DNA of 64,000 nt from an uncultured Paracoccaceae bacterium. Lineage in GTDB: Bacteria; Pseudomonadota; Alphaproteobacteria; Rhodobacterales; Rhodobacteraceae. Position 1 is the stretch's first letter; each line of letters begins with the position of its first letter. Where the stretch lies: positions 310,001-374,000 of the forward strand of contig CANMFL010000002.1 in NCBI GenBank assembly GCA_947497185.1, written 5' to 3'. The notes below the pieces were generated by a model. It was not told the origin of the DNA. It saw only the letters and a program-made list of their open reading frames with translations, and searched no databases. A program made the position numbers and the translations under genes. Below are positions 45,723-55,926 of this stretch, piece by piece.

Positions 45723-46532
45723 ATGGCCCCTCAAACAGCTGCCCTCTCGCAGGTCGATCCCGTCTGGCACCGCATCCGCGAAGAAGCCGAAGCCGCCGTG
45801 CTCTCCGAACCGCTGATGGGCGGCTTGATCCATGCGGGTATCTTGCACCACGCCAGCTTTGAACGCGCCTTGGCGTACCGTATTTCGATGAAGCTCGCAT
45901 CGCGCGAAATGTCCGAACAAATCCTGCGCGAAATCCTCGACGAAGCTTATGCAACGGATGCGTTCATCACCTCGGCGGCACGTGCCGACCTCGTAGCGAT
46001 TTTTGACCGCGATCCGGCATGCCACCGCCTGATGCAACCGCTGCTGTTTTTCAAAGGCTACCAAGCTGTACAAGCTTACCGCCTGGGTCACTGGCTCTGG
46101 ATGACGGGCCGCAAGGACCTGTCGTACTTCGTACAAATGCGGGTCTCAGAACTCTTTGGCGTGGATATCCACCCTGCGGCTCGGATCGGCAAAGGCATCA
46201 TGATCGACCACGCACATTCGATCGTTGTGGGCGAAACGGCAGTTGTAGGCGATAACGTCTCGATGCTGCATTCGGTCACGCTTGGTGGGACTGGCAAAGA
46301 AGACGACGACCGTCACCCGAAAATCGCCGATGGCGTGCTGATCGGGGCAGGTGCCAAGGTACTGGGCAACATCACAATCGGCCATTGCAGCCGGATCGCG
46401 GCAGGCTCGGTTGTCCTCGAAGCTGTGCCACCGATGAAAACCGTCGCTGGCGTACCAGCACGGATCGTCGGCGAAAGCGGCTGCTCGCAACCATCGCTGA
46501 CCATGGACCACCTGTTCAACGCGATCAGCTGA
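45723..46532 (+). CDS. cysE: Serine O-acetyltransferase
   Basis: Makes O-acetylserine for cysteine synthesis. The left-handed beta-helix hexapeptide region (GVDIHPAARIGKGIMIDH, GETAVVGDNVSMLHSVTLGG) and the C-terminal GVPARIVG are clear, with catalytic His in DHAHSIV. The 269-residue length is normal. cysE next to the GTA cluster is a conserved arrangement in Rhodobacterales. Confidence 0.97.
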   Translation: MAPQTAALSQVDPVWHRIREEAEAAVLSEPLMGGLIHAGILHHASFERALAYRISMKLASREMSEQILREILDEAYATDAFITSAARADLVAIFDRDPACHRLMQPLLFFKGYQAVQAYRLGHWLWMTGRKDLSYFVQMRVSELFGVDIHPAARIGKGIMIDHAHSIVVGETAVVGDNVSMLHSVTLGGTGKEDDDRHPKIADGVLIGAGAKVLGNITIGHCSRIAAGSVVLEAVPPMKTVAGVPARIVGESGCSQPSLTMDHLFNAIS

Positions 46533-46589
46533 GCGCGCCCCTTAACGTTAGCCACGCGTCTTGGTTTCTTTGACTTCTTCTAAATCCCG

Positions 46590-46616
46590 GGGGTGCGGGG
46601 GCTGGCCCCCGCTCTG
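46590..46616. repeat. G/C-rich hairpin after cysE
   Basis: GCGGGGGC and GCCCCCGC flank TG within the spacer after cysE, forming an 8-bp perfect stem. A second weaker GC repeat (GGCGGCGTCAGCCGTC) follows. It looks like a short intergenic repeat; there is no T run. Confidence 0.5.
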
Positions 46617-46668
46617 TCGGCGGCGTCAGCCGTCGAAATCCCTCAAAACAGATCGCAAGCCCAAACGC

Positions 46669-46698
46669 AAAACGCCGGACCAAAAGGCCCGGCGTTTC
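46669..46698 (-). terminator. Terminator of the pdh operon
   Basis: AACGCCGG and CCGGCGTTT pair across ACCAAAAGGC-type loop sequence. On the minus strand it follows the pdhC stop by about 20 bp and ends in TTTT; it may also stop cysE transcripts. Confidence 0.8.
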
Positions 46699-46718
46699 CT
46701 CATCTCAATAATCTGACC

Positions 46719-48026
46719 TTAAGCCAACATCGTCATCGGGTTCTCAAGGTTGTCCTTGATCGCGTTCAACAAGTTCGCACCCATCGCGCCATCAATCACA
46801 CGGTGATCAACGCTCAGCGTGGTGGACATCACAGTCCCCACCGTCAGCTCACCGTCAGCGCCCACAATCGGCTTTTTCGCACCAGCCCCAACCGCTAAAA
46901 TAGCGGCATGTGGCGGGTTGATAATCGCGTCAAAGTTGTCGATGCCGAACATTCCAAGGTTGGAAATCGCGAATGATCCACCGCTGTATTCATGCGGCGC
47001 AAGCTTGCGATCACGCGCACGGGTGGCGAGGTCTTTCATCTCTGCAGACAATGCCGACAGCGACTTCATTTCGGCGTCTTTCAACACAGGCGTGAACAAA
47101 CCACCTTCAATCGCCACGGCCACAGCCACGTCCGATTTCTCGAACTGCAATGTGCGATCACCGGCCCAAACGGCGTTGGCTTCGGGGACTTGTTGCAAGG
47201 CCAGCGCACAGGCTTTGATGATGAAATCATTCACCGACAGCTTCACGCCACGCGGTTCAAGCTGCTTGTTCAATTGGCTGCGGAATTTCAGCAATGCATC
47301 CAGTTGAATATCGCGGCGCAGGTAGAAATGCGGCACGGATTGCTTGGCCTCTGTCAGACGCGCAGCAATCGTTTTGCGCATCCCGTCGAGTTTGACTTCC
47401 TCGAATGGACGATCCGCGTAGGTTTTCAGAACCGCATCGGTGCTTGGACCCGCAGCCAGTGCCGCCGCAGGTGCGGCAGATTTTGCAGCAGCAGGGGCCG
47501 CAGCCTCGGCTGGTTTTGCACCTGCTTTTGCGTTTTCAACATCCGCTTTCACGATACGACCACGCGGGCCGGACCCCGAGATATCCGCCAGATCAAGCCC
47601 CTTATCCGCCGCAATCCGCCGCGCCAAAGGTGTGGCAAACACACGTTCACCGTCTTTAACTGGTGCTGCTGGTGCAGCTGTTGGTGCCGCGGCCTTGTCG
47701 TCGGATTTGGCAGGCGCAGCGTCAGCCGCAGGTGCCGCATCCGCTTTGGGCGCGGGCGACGATCCGATGTCATCGGCGCTTTCGCCGTCCTCTAGCAGAA
47801 CAGCGATCACCTCGTTGACTTTGACGCCTTCAGAGCCTTCGGCGATCACGATCTTGCCGATCACACCTTCATCGACGGCTTCGAATTCCATCGTGGCTTT
47901 GTCGGTTTCGATCTCGGCCATCACGTCACCAGACGCGACAGTATCGCCTTCTTTCACCAGCCACTTGGCAAGCGTGCCTTCCTCCATCGTGGGGGACAGG
48001 GCGGGCATGAGAATTTCGATTGGCAT
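46719..48026 (-). CDS. pdhC: Pyruvate dehydrogenase E2, acetyltransferase
   Basis: Core of the pyruvate dehydrogenase complex. A lipoyl domain at residues 1-80 carries the lipoyl Lys in ETDKATME. An Ala/Pro linker, a peripheral-subunit-binding domain at about 130-165 ([20 protein letters not shown]), a second linker and the catalytic domain follow, the last ending with [11 protein letters not shown]. The 435-residue length is normal. Last gene of pdhABC, 12 bp after pdhB. Confidence 0.97.
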   Translation of the reverse strand: MPIEILMPALSPTMEEGTLAKWLVKEGDTVASGDVMAEIETDKATMEFEAVDEGVIGKIVIAEGSEGVKVNEVIAVLLEDGESADDIGSSPAPKADAAPAADAAPAKSDDKAAAPTAAPAAPVKDGERVFATPLARRIAADKGLDLADISGSGPRGRIVKADVENAKAGAKPAEAAAPAAAKSAAPAAALAAGPSTDAVLKTYADRPFEEVKLDGMRKTIAARLTEAKQSVPHFYLRRDIQLDALLKFRSQLNKQLEPRGVKLSVNDFIIKACALALQQVPEANAVWAGDRTLQFEKSDVAVAVAIEGGLFTPVLKDAEMKSLSALSAEMKDLATRARDRKLAPHEYSGGSFAISNLGMFGIDNFDAIINPPHAAILAVGAGAKKPIVGADGELTVGTVMSTTLSVDHRVIDGAMGANLLNAIKDNLENPMTMLA

Positions 48027-48038
48027 GTTATTCTCTCC

Positions 48039-49409
48039 TTACCGGTAGGTGACTGATTTACACGCATCAACAACTTCGTCCGTTGTCAAAAGCGCGTGTT
48101 TCTCAAGGTTCGCCGCATATGGCATCGGCACGTCTTTACCGGTGCAAGTGATCACGGGCGCGTCGAGATAATCAAACGCTTCTTGCATGATCACACCAGA
48201 GATATAGCCGCCGACGCTGCCTTGCGGCCAGCCTTCTTCGACTGTCACACAGCGGTTGGTTTTACGCACGGATGCAAGGATGGTCTCAGTGTCCATCGGG
48301 CGCAATGTCCGCAGGTTGATCACTTCGGCGTTGATGCCTTCTGCTGCCAATTTCTCAGCGGCTTCCAGCGCGTAGGTCATGCCGATCCCGAAGGATACGA
48401 TGGTCACATCGTCGCCCGCGCGTTCGATCTTGGCCTTGCCGAAGGGAATGGTGAAGTCATCCATGACAGGCACATCAAAAGATTTGCCGTACATGATTTC
48501 GTTCTCAAGGAAGATCACAGGGTTGTTGTCGCGGATCGCTGTTTTCAGCAGACCTTTGGCATCCGCCGCAGAGTACGGCATCGCAACTTTCAGACCAGGC
48601 ACCTGCATATACCATGCCGCATAACACTGCGAGTGCTGGGCACCCACACGCGCCGCCGCACCATTGGCACCACGGAACACCATTGGTGCACCCATCTGAC
48701 CGCCGGACATATACAATGTCTTGGCCGCAGAGTTGATCAGGTGGTCAATCGCTTGCATCGCAAAGTTGAAGGTCATGAATTCCACGATGGGCCGCAGACC
48801 GCCGAACGACGCACCCGTCGCGATCCCAGCAAAACCATGTTCGGTGATCGGTGTGTCGATCACACGTTTCGCGCCGAATTCGTCCAACAAACCTTGCGAG
48901 ATTTTATAAGCGCCTTGGTACTCGGCGACTTCTTCACCCATCAGGAACACGTCGCCGTCGCTGCGCATTTCCTCGGCCATCGCGTCGCGCAATGCTTCGC
49001 GAACGGTGGTTTTCTTCATTTCCGTGCCTTCGGGCCAGTCTGGTGACTGATCTGGGGCAGGGGCCGCAGGTGCGGCGGCTTCGGCTGGTGCTTTGGCTTC
49101 CGCAGGGGCAGAATCGGCTGCAGCAGCGGCAGGGGCCGCACTTGCGCCCACTTCCGGCACGTCTTCGCCTTCTTCCACGAGGATCGCGATGACCTCGTTC
49201 ACTTTGACGCCCTCAGAGCCTTCAGCGATCACGATCTTGCCGATGATGCCTTCGTCCACAGCCTCGAATTCCATCGTGGCCTTGTCGGTTTCAATCTCGG
49301 CCATGATGTCGCCAGAGGAAACGGTGTCGCCTTCTTTGACCAGCCATTTGGCCAGCGTGCCTTCCTCCATCGTCGGGGAAAGCGCGGGCATGAGAATTTC
49401 GATAGCCAT
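48039..49409 (-). CDS. pdhB: Pyruvate dehydrogenase E1 beta with lipoyl domain
   Basis: Beta subunit of the thiamine-dependent E1. Residues 1-80 are an extra lipoyl domain (ETDKATME) nearly identical to that of E2, then an Ala/Pro linker and the transketolase-like domain ([37 protein letters not shown]). The N-terminal lipoyl domain on E1 beta is typical of alphaproteobacteria. The start at 49409 follows AGGAGACAG; a start 45 bp earlier lies inside pdhA. It overlaps the pdhA stop by one base. Confidence 0.96.
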   Translation of the reverse strand: MAIEILMPALSPTMEEGTLAKWLVKEGDTVSSGDIMAEIETDKATMEFEAVDEGIIGKIVIAEGSEGVKVNEVIAILVEEGEDVPEVGASAAPAAAAADSAPAEAKAPAEAAAPAAPAPDQSPDWPEGTEMKKTTVREALRDAMAEEMRSDGDVFLMGEEVAEYQGAYKISQGLLDEFGAKRVIDTPITEHGFAGIATGASFGGLRPIVEFMTFNFAMQAIDHLINSAAKTLYMSGGQMGAPMVFRGANGAAARVGAQHSQCYAAWYMQVPGLKVAMPYSAADAKGLLKTAIRDNNPVIFLENEIMYGKSFDVPVMDDFTIPFGKAKIERAGDDVTIVSFGIGMTYALEAAEKLAAEGINAEVINLRTLRPMDTETILASVRKTNRCVTVEEGWPQGSVGGYISGVIMQEAFDYLDAPVITCTGKDVPMPYAANLEKHALLTTDEVVDACKSVTYR

Positions 49410-50422
49410 TATGCTGTCTCCTGCGGCAGTTCGTCGGCGTAGATATCTGTCCAAAGCTCTTCCAAGGCGGGCTCCGGGCTTTCTTTCGAGTATTCAGCAG
49501 CCTCGTTCACGACAGCTTTGATTTCTTTGTCGATGGCCTTCAGGTCATCTTCGGACGCATGTTTGCCTTTCAGCAAAGCCTCGCGGACCTGTTCAATCGG
49601 ATCACGCTCGTCGCGCATTTTCTGCACTTCTTCGCGGGTCCGGTATTTCGCAGGGTCGGACATGGAATGGCCACGGTAACGGTATGTTTTGACTTCCAAA
49701 ATATACGGACCTTTGCCAGCGCGGCAGTGCGCCACAGCGCGTTCGCCCGCTTCTTTGACCTTGATCACGTCCATGCCGTCAACTTCTTCGCCCTCGATGC
49801 CGTATGCGGCACCGCGTTCCCACAAAGACGGGGATTTGGTCGAGCGTTGAACGGATGTACCCATCGCATATTGGTTGTTCTCGATCACAAACACGACTGG
49901 CAGTTCCCACAGCTCGGCCATGTTATAGGTCTCGTAAACCTGACCTTGGTTCGCGGCACCATCACCGAAATAGGTGAATGTGACGTTGTCGTTGCCTTTG
50001 TATTTGTCAGAGAATGCCAGACCTGCACCCAGTGGCACCTGCGCTGCAACAATCCCGTGGCCGCCGTAGAAATGCTTCTCTTTCGAGAACATATGCATCG
50101 AGCCGCCTTTGCCTTTGGAAAAGCCACCTTCGCGGCCTGTCAACTCGGCCATGATGCCCTTCGGGTCCATGCCGCAGGCCAGCATGTGGCCGTGGTCGCG
50201 GTAAGATGTGACGCGCTTGTCACCTTCTTTTGCTGCGGCCTCTAGGCCCACAACAACAGCTTCCTGACCAATATAGAGGTGGCAGAAACCGCCGATCAGA
50301 CCCATGCCGTAGAGTTGGCCTGCCTTTTCCTCAAATCGCCGGATCAGCAGCATTTCCCGATAATGTCCCAGCAGTTCCTCAGCTGAAACGTTTGACTTCG
50401 CGGCGGCCTTCTTCGGCGGCAT
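49409..50422 (-). CDS. pdhA: Pyruvate dehydrogenase E1 alpha
   Basis: Alpha subunit of E1, which decarboxylates pyruvate on thiamine diphosphate. The ThDP motif [12 protein letters not shown] and the phosphorylation-loop-like [14 protein letters not shown] are present. The 337-residue length is normal. GGAGG lies 7 nt before ATG 50422 (MPPKKAAAK); an ATG 18 bp upstream has no such site. Confidence 0.97.
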   Translation of the reverse strand: MPPKKAAAKSNVSAEELLGHYREMLLIRRFEEKAGQLYGMGLIGGFCHLYIGQEAVVVGLEAAAKEGDKRVTSYRDHGHMLACGMDPKGIMAELTGREGGFSKGKGGSMHMFSKEKHFYGGHGIVAAQVPLGAGLAFSDKYKGNDNVTFTYFGDGAANQGQVYETYNMAELWELPVVFVIENNQYAMGTSVQRSTKSPSLWERGAAYGIEGEEVDGMDVIKVKEAGERAVAHCRAGKGPYILEVKTYRYRGHSMSDPAKYRTREEVQKMRDERDPIEQVREALLKGKHASEDDLKAIDKEIKAVVNEAAEYSKESPEPALEELWTDIYADELPQETA

Positions 50423-50584
50423 GGGCGGTCCTCCATCCATTTTGATAGATAGTTTAGTGTTAAACTATTTCTTAAATCAAAACACATGACGTGAGGATAT
50501 GCAAACGGGATATGCGGGAATTATGCAGGGAAAATGCGGGAAGCTGTGCGCAATGTCAGGCAGGCGACGGTCAGGGCGGCTGGC

Positions 50585-51922
50585 CTAAGGCGCAACTGAG
50601 GATTGTTTTTGCGACCGTGCGTCAAGATCGGGCAGGAACAAACTGATCTGTGTGCCAGAATGGGACGACTGAATGGCCATGCCGCCTTTCAGTTCTTTCA
50701 ACATCCCCGCAACCATCGACAGACCCAGCCCTGTGCCTTTGCCGACAGGCTTGGTGGTGAAGAAGGGATCAATCACTTTGGGCAGGATCGTCTCTGGAAT
50801 GCCGTGGCCCGTGTCTTTGACTACAATCTGAACATGGGCGCCGGGGTCAAGCGCCGAGCCATCCGCAAGCGGCACCTGCTGCGTGGTTGTGACCTGATCC
50901 GCGCGCACACTCAGATGACCACCCAGCGGCATCGAATCCACAGCGTTCACAATCAGATTGATCAATCCGGCGACAAGCTGGCTGCGATCCGCGTTCACTT
51001 TGATCGTGGGGTCAATCTCGTGAATATTGAACGTGACCGACGTGGGGACCAAGCGTTGGGTCAGAATACGCAATTCGGCATAGAGATCCGACAGATAAAT
51101 CTCGGCGATATCCGGTCTTTCCGCGCGGGCAAAGATCGTTAATTGGCGCACCGTCTTAGCAGCTTGCCGTGCGGCGACCAGCGCGTTCTCTACATCCGCC
51201 GCGCGTTCGACCGGATCATCGGTGATCTGGATCAGTTCAAGGCTGCCAATAATCGCGGTCAGATTGTTGTTGAAATCATGGGCAACGCCCCCCGCCAACT
51301 GACCCACCGCCGCCATCTTTTGCGCCTGATGCGCCTGTAGTGCTGCGGTCTCGCGCGATTGCCGGATCTGGCGTGTGACCCGCATCGTTCTGATGAAATA
51401 ATACACCATCGCCAATGCAGATGTAGCCGCCCCGAATAACGCAAGCGGCGTGTCGAATGCGGGCATGAAACCAATAAATAATGTCGCCGTTATGCTGGAC
51501 ACAAGAGCGACGATACAGACGTTAAACACGCGCATGGTGTCGTTGCGCTGTGCCAGAAACAGCATTTGTGCCGCGATCAACATACCGCCCACAAACATCA
51601 AAGCGCGGTTCGGCCCGATCAGCATGAGCGTCGGAAGCCACGAAAACGCGATATGTGTTGTGCTCAGCAAGATCGCGGCACGTGTGGCCTCGCTGCGGTG
51701 CACAAAGTTGGACCGTGAAGACACGTAATAGAAATACGCAGCATATGACGCCAAAAAGAGAACGGGCCAGACCAACGCCATCGTCCAACCCGTGTACAGG
51801 TGGATCAAAACGCCCGCGATGCTGACCGCGACCAGCCGTGTGTAAGGTTCGTAAAGTTCGCCATATTCAAAGTCGCGCAGGAGCCTGATTTCTGCGTCGT
51901 AATTCTTTGCTTCAGTGGCCAT
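50585..51922 (-). CDS. Membrane sensor histidine kinase (orphan)
   Basis: A 445-residue kinase. The first half holds about six membrane helices (residues 30-180) with no clear extracellular loop domain. A HisKA-like region carries the phospho-acceptor His near 215 (GGVAHDFNNNLTAI), and the ATPase has N (NLIVNAVDSM), G1 (VVKDTGHGIP) and G2 (GKGTGLGLS) boxes. No receiver domain or response-regulator gene is adjacent. The start at 51922 is chosen for an upstream GGATAA; ATG 51937 is possible. It separates ftsB from pdhA. Confidence 0.88.
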   Translation of the reverse strand: MATEAKNYDAEIRLLRDFEYGELYEPYTRLVAVSIAGVLIHLYTGWTMALVWPVLFLASYAAYFYYVSSRSNFVHRSEATRAAILLSTTHIAFSWLPTLMLIGPNRALMFVGGMLIAAQMLFLAQRNDTMRVFNVCIVALVSSITATLFIGFMPAFDTPLALFGAATSALAMVYYFIRTMRVTRQIRQSRETAALQAHQAQKMAAVGQLAGGVAHDFNNNLTAIIGSLELIQITDDPVERAADVENALVAARQAAKTVRQLTIFARAERPDIAEIYLSDLYAELRILTQRLVPTSVTFNIHEIDPTIKVNADRSQLVAGLINLIVNAVDSMPLGGHLSVRADQVTTTQQVPLADGSALDPGAHVQIVVKDTGHGIPETILPKVIDPFFTTKPVGKGTGLGLSMVAGMLKELKGGMAIQSSHSGTQISLFLPDLDARSQKQSSVAP

Positions 51923-52080
51923 CGTTAATTTATCCATGCAGCCAGAACAGTCGAAAAAGGTACAAAACAAGCGGCCGCGCGCGCTTGCTGACGTCCAACA
52001 AACGGCAATAGATTTAAAAAATCAATAGTTACATGAAGTTGATCGACGGCCTGAACGCGCAGAAAAATCGGCAATGCGCC

Positions 52081-52380
52081 TTACTGAATAACGATCTCGT
52101 CGGCGCGGATCATGCCCAACACGTCACGCGCTTGCTCGTCCAGCAGGTCCAAGTCCAGATAGGTATCCGACAGTCTGTGTGTCAGGTTTTCCATGCGGGC
52201 GACTTCGGCGTTTAGGGTCGCGAGCTCTTGGGAAAGCGCACGACCCTCTGCTTTGACTTCCGCACGTTTGAACACCCCGTAATCACCCTGCACAGCTGCA
52301 AAAGTGAAATACAGACCCAAAGCCAGAAGCCCGAGGAAAGAAAGGAGTGTGCCCATTGCTGGGCGGCTTGGTTTTTTCAT
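52081..52380 (-). CDS. Septum formation initiator, FtsB/DivIC family
   Basis: A 99-residue bitopic division protein. A membrane helix at about 9-30 is followed by a coiled coil (RALSQELATLNAEVARMENL) and a short C-terminal region with DLDLLDEQARDVLGM, the FtsB pattern. It should join FtsL and FtsQ at the septum. GAGG precedes the ATG. FtsB-like genes near pdhA are common in alphaproteobacteria; here the kinase gene lies between. Confidence 0.88.
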   Translation of the reverse strand: MKKPSRPAMGTLLSFLGLLALGLYFTFAAVQGDYGVFKRAEVKAEGRALSQELATLNAEVARMENLTHRLSDTYLDLDLLDEQARDVLGMIRADEIVIQ

Positions 52381-52646
52381 ACTGCCTCAAAATGCCGTCT
52401 TCTTTGGACGATCTATTGCTAGAATCGCACATCTGATTCGGTTTGTGAATCCTAAAAGTGCATGTTGAATCAAGTTTCTTTAAAGTTTTTTCCATTTCGG
52501 TGCGCCGGTTGACCGATCCGGAACCTAACAGTGTACAGTGAAGCGATAACCGCAGTTTCACGGACCTTACGGCACGCGCGTCACTCCCTTGCACCTCAAC
52601 TTCGCGCCATTTACCTGACCCCAAACCTGCACAAAAGGCGGCTGCT

Positions 52647-53534
52647 ATGACCACGATCAAACTTGCTATCGGCAGTATTCTTATTGGGTTTTCGGTCTTG
52701 GGCCTGAAGGCTGCGGCCTATTGGATGACCGGATCGGTTGCGCTGTTGTCGGACGCGCTGGAAAGCACGGTAAACGTCGCCACTGCCTTTGCTGCATTGA
52801 TCGCCATCCGTATTGCAGCAAAGCCTGCTGATGATGCCCACCCGTATGGCCACCACAAAGCCGAGTTTTTCAGCGCCGTTCTCGAAGGCATTATGATTAT
52901 CGTCGCCGCGGTTCTGATCTTTAAGCAGGCCTACCACGGCTTTGTGCACCCCACGCCGATCAACGCGCCCACGGCGGGTTTGCTCGTGAACATGGCGGCC
53001 ACCGTCATCAACGGGTTGTGGGCATGGGTTTTGATCACACGTGGACACAAGCAAAAATCACCCGCCTTGGTGGCTGATGGCAAACACTTGTTCACCGATG
53101 TCCTGACCTCGGTCGGGGTTGCGGTGGGCGTTGTTCTGGCAGTCGTGACAGGGTGGTGGATCCTTGATCCGGCGCTTGCAGCACTTGTCGCAGTCCACAT
53201 CCTGTGGTCCGGCTCGAAAATCGTGAAAGAGTCGCTCAGCGGTTTGATGGACGAAGCGGTGTCAGAGCAAATTCTGGACGACATCCGCACTGTCATCGCC
53301 GCCCAAGCCGAAGGCGCAATCGAGGCGCACGACCTGCGGACGCGCCATGCGGGCATTGTGACGTTTATCGATTTTCACCTTGTTGTGGCAGGCGACACGA
53401 CCGTGTTCGAGGCGCATGAAATCTGTGACCGGATCGAGACCGCGTTGCAAGACCTGCTCGACGACGCAAAGGTGACGATCCACGTTGAGCCAGAACATAA
53501 GCTCAAGGAAACGGGCGCGATCATTATCGCATGA
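52647..53534 (+). CDS. Cation diffusion facilitator (CDF) metal transporter
   Basis: A 295-residue inner-membrane antiporter that exports divalent metals. Six membrane helices, with HPYGHHKAE between helices 2 and 3 and a cytoplasmic beta-rich C-terminal domain (about 205-290). The helix 2 site reads SDALESTVN and lacks the usual His; helix 5 keeps H-x3-D (GKHLFTDVL). Zn, Mn or Fe are all possible. A candidate -35 TTGACC lies near 52509. It converges on the aldolase gene. Confidence 0.93.
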   Translation: MTTIKLAIGSILIGFSVLGLKAAAYWMTGSVALLSDALESTVNVATAFAALIAIRIAAKPADDAHPYGHHKAEFFSAVLEGIMIIVAAVLIFKQAYHGFVHPTPINAPTAGLLVNMAATVINGLWAWVLITRGHKQKSPALVADGKHLFTDVLTSVGVAVGVVLAVVTGWWILDPALAALVAVHILWSGSKIVKESLSGLMDEAVSEQILDDIRTVIAAQAEGAIEAHDLRTRHAGIVTFIDFHLVVAGDTTVFEAHEICDRIETALQDLLDDAKVTIHVEPEHKLKETGAIIIA

Positions 53535-53546
53535 TCTGCGGACACG

Positions 53547-53594
53547 CAAAAGCCCCGCACCGCATGATCCCAAAAGACCATGCAGCACGGGGCT
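53547..53594 (-). terminator. Terminator of the aldolase gene
   Basis: AGCCCCG (53551-53557) pairs with CGGGGCT (53588-53594), with an inner GCATG/CATGC stem. On the minus strand it ends in TTTT just after the aldolase stop. Confidence 0.75.
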
Positions 53595-53605
53595 GATCGT
53601 AGTTC

Positions 53606-54508
53606 TTATCCCGCGACAGAGGCCGCGTAGATGGAATCGATGGTGTCGGACAATGTCGCGTTGAATGTCGCGTCGTCCTGTTGGGCCGATAGCCCTTCGG
53701 TCAGGGCGCGTGAAAAGCTCGCGATGATGCCGTTGTTTTGCGCCAGACGTGTGTTCGCCTCGTCGCGGTCGTAACCACCAGACAGCGCCACAATCCGCAG
53801 CACCTTGGGGTGATCGACCAGCGGCTGATACAGGTTTGCTTTTTCCGGCAGTGTCACCTTGAGCATGATCTTTTGATCGTCGGGCAGGGTGTCTAACTGC
53901 GCTGTGATCTCGGCCAGCAGCATGTCTTCGGCGGCGGCTTTGTCAGGGATCGAAATGGTGACTTCCGGCTCAAGGATCGGCATGAGGCCGTGTGCGAGGA
54001 TCTGTTTGCCGAATTCAAATTGCTGGGTCACGATGTCTTTGATGCCAACAAGATTGGCTGCAGACACAACTGACCGCATTTTTGTGCCGAACATGCCTGC
54101 CGTCTTGGCGCGGGTCAAAAGTTCGTCGAGACCGTCAATCGGCTTCATCACCTGCACTCCATTGTGCAAGTCCTTGAGACCTTTATCGACTTTCAGGAAT
54201 GGCACAACGCGGTGGTCTTCCCACAGGGTTTGCGCGGCAGGTTTGCCACCGATCTGGCGGTCCATTGTCATTTCAAATAGGATCGCGCCGACAACCTTGT
54301 CGCCGGTGAAGCAGGGCGCATTGACGATCCGCGACCGCATTTGGTGGATCAGCGCGAACATCTCGTCGTCGTTGGCATAGGCATCTTCTTCGACGCCATA
54401 TAATTTCAATGCTTTCGGAGTAGACCCGCCGCTTTGATCCAAAGCCGCGATAAAGCCTTTACCGGCCAGAACTTGATCCCATTGCGCTTGATTAGACATG
54501 TCGAGCAT
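53606..54508 (-). CDS. Fructose-bisphosphate aldolase, class I
   Basis: Schiff-base aldolase of glycolysis and gluconeogenesis, 300 residues. Class I features are visible: GFIAALDQSGGSTPKAL near the start, FLKVDKGLKDL, and LEPEVTISI with downstream MLKVTLPEK holding the likely Schiff-base lysine. The start at 54508 sits 6 nt after AAGGGA; ATG codons 6 bp upstream and 9 bp downstream are alternatives. It lies downstream of pgk on the same strand, with a palindromic operator-like site in the 110-bp gap. Confidence 0.93.
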   Translation of the reverse strand: MLDMSNQAQWDQVLAGKGFIAALDQSGGSTPKALKLYGVEEDAYANDDEMFALIHQMRSRIVNAPCFTGDKVVGAILFEMTMDRQIGGKPAAQTLWEDHRVVPFLKVDKGLKDLHNGVQVMKPIDGLDELLTRAKTAGMFGTKMRSVVSAANLVGIKDIVTQQFEFGKQILAHGLMPILEPEVTISIPDKAAAEDMLLAEITAQLDTLPDDQKIMLKVTLPEKANLYQPLVDHPKVLRIVALSGGYDRDEANTRLAQNNGIIASFSRALTEGLSAQQDDATFNATLSDTIDSIYAASVAG

Positions 54509-54590
54509 TACCATTCCCTTGCATGAAGGCCACCGCGCCCCCGTTTCCTATGTGCTTAGGTCAGGGGCGCGGGGCGTGCAATTATGGTAA

Positions 54591-54605
54591 CGCTAACCGT
54601 TAGCG
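54591..54605. promoter_or_regulatory. Palindromic operator-like site before the aldolase gene
   Basis: CGCTAAC-C-GTTAGCG is a perfect 15-bp palindrome about one central base, in an AT-containing context, 83 bp before the aldolase start and just after pgk. It resembles sites of LacI-family sugar regulators; the regulator itself is not in the window. Confidence 0.5.
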
Positions 54606-54618
54606 CTAAACTGGAATA

Positions 54619-55797
54619 CTAGTCTGATATAGCGGCAACACCGGGCAATTCCTTGCCTTCCATCCATTCCAAGAACGCACCACCTGCGGTTGAAATGTAG
54701 GTAAAGCTGTCAGCAACACCCGCCTGATTCAGCGCGGCCACAGTGTCACCACCGCCAGCTACAGAGATCAGCTTGCCCGCATCGGTCAGCGCACCTGCGG
54801 CTTTGGCGGCGGCATTGGTCGCTTTGTCAAATGGTGCGATCTCAAACGCACCCAGCGGGCCGTTCCAGACCAGCGTTTGTGCGGCCCCGAGCGTCTTGGT
54901 GATATAGGCAACCGTTTCTGGTCCCGCATCCAAGATCATCGCATCCGCAGGGCAGGCGTCAGGGGCAACGGTTTCATTGTCCGCACCCGCCTTGAATTCA
55001 CGCGCCACAACGATGTCGCGCGGCAGGATGATTTCGCAGCCAGCCTTTTCCGCCTTGCCCAAAATCTCGCGCGCTGTGTCCGCCAGATCGTGCTCGCATA
55101 GGGATTTGCCGACGTTGATGCCTTGGGCCGCGAGGAACGTGTTCGCCATGCCGCCACCAATCACCAGATGATCGACCTTGCCGACCAAATTGCCCAGCAG
55201 GTCCAGCTTTGTGGACACTTTCGCGCCACCAACCACAGCCACTACGGGACGCTTTGGCGTGCCCAAAGCAGCCTCTAACGCGCACAGCTCTGCCGCCATC
55301 AAACGACCCGCGCAAGACGGCAACAGTTTCGCAATCGCCTCAGTCGAGGCGTGGGCACGGTGGGCCGCAGAGAACGCATCGTTCACATAGATATCAGCCA
55401 GCGACGCAAGGCGCGCCGCAAATCCCGCATCGTTCTTTTCCTCACCCGGATTAAACCGCAGGTTTTCTAACAGCAGAACCTCGCCGTCTTCCATCTCGGC
55501 CACGGCATCCGCGTAGTCGCCATTCACAAAGGTCACAGGCAGACCAAGCGTGTTGGACACGGCGCCCGCGATATGTTCCAGCGACATTTCAGGGACAACC
55601 TGACCCTTCGGGCGACCAAAGTGGGCCATCAGAATGACCTTGCCGCCAGCCGCCTGAATATCGTCCACAGTCGCAGCAATCCGCTCAATGCGGGTAGCGT
55701 CCGTGACGCGGCCGTCTTCCATCGGCACATTTATGTCAACGCGGACCAAAGCGCGTTTGCCTGCAAAGTCCATATCATCAAGGGTTTTCCACGTCAT
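54619..55797 (-). CDS. pgk: Phosphoglycerate kinase
   Basis: Glycolytic kinase that transfers phosphate between 1,3-bisphosphoglycerate and [22 protein letters not shown] near the start, [26 protein letters not shown] and the C-terminal [13 protein letters not shown] are diagnostic. The 392-residue length is normal. AGGAG lies 7 nt before ATG 55797; an earlier start is not supported. Confidence 0.97.
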   Translation of the reverse strand: MTWKTLDDMDFAGKRALVRVDINVPMEDGRVTDATRIERIAATVDDIQAAGGKVILMAHFGRPKGQVVPEMSLEHIAGAVSNTLGLPVTFVNGDYADAVAEMEDGEVLLLENLRFNPGEEKNDAGFAARLASLADIYVNDAFSAAHRAHASTEAIAKLLPSCAGRLMAAELCALEAALGTPKRPVVAVVGGAKVSTKLDLLGNLVGKVDHLVIGGGMANTFLAAQGINVGKSLCEHDLADTAREILGKAEKAGCEIILPRDIVVAREFKAGADNETVAPDACPADAMILDAGPETVAYITKTLGAAQTLVWNGPLGAFEIAPFDKATNAAAKAAGALTDAGKLISVAGGGDTVAALNQAGVADSFTYISTAGGAFLEWMEGKELPGVAAISD

Positions 55798-55926
55798 GAG
55801 CCGTCTCCTAAGTGTGCTTTGCACCTTTCCTGCGGCACACACCCGCAAACGTCAACTAGCCCTCTCTTGGCAATCGGGCCTTTGCGCCATATGTCAGGGG
55901 CAACCGCAGATAAAAGGGAGAGCCCA

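Noticed and set aside
46992..48048. Long plus-strand frames opposite pdhC
   Set aside because: They mirror the Ala/Pro linkers of E2 and have Ser/Arg/Gly-rich translations with no known domain.
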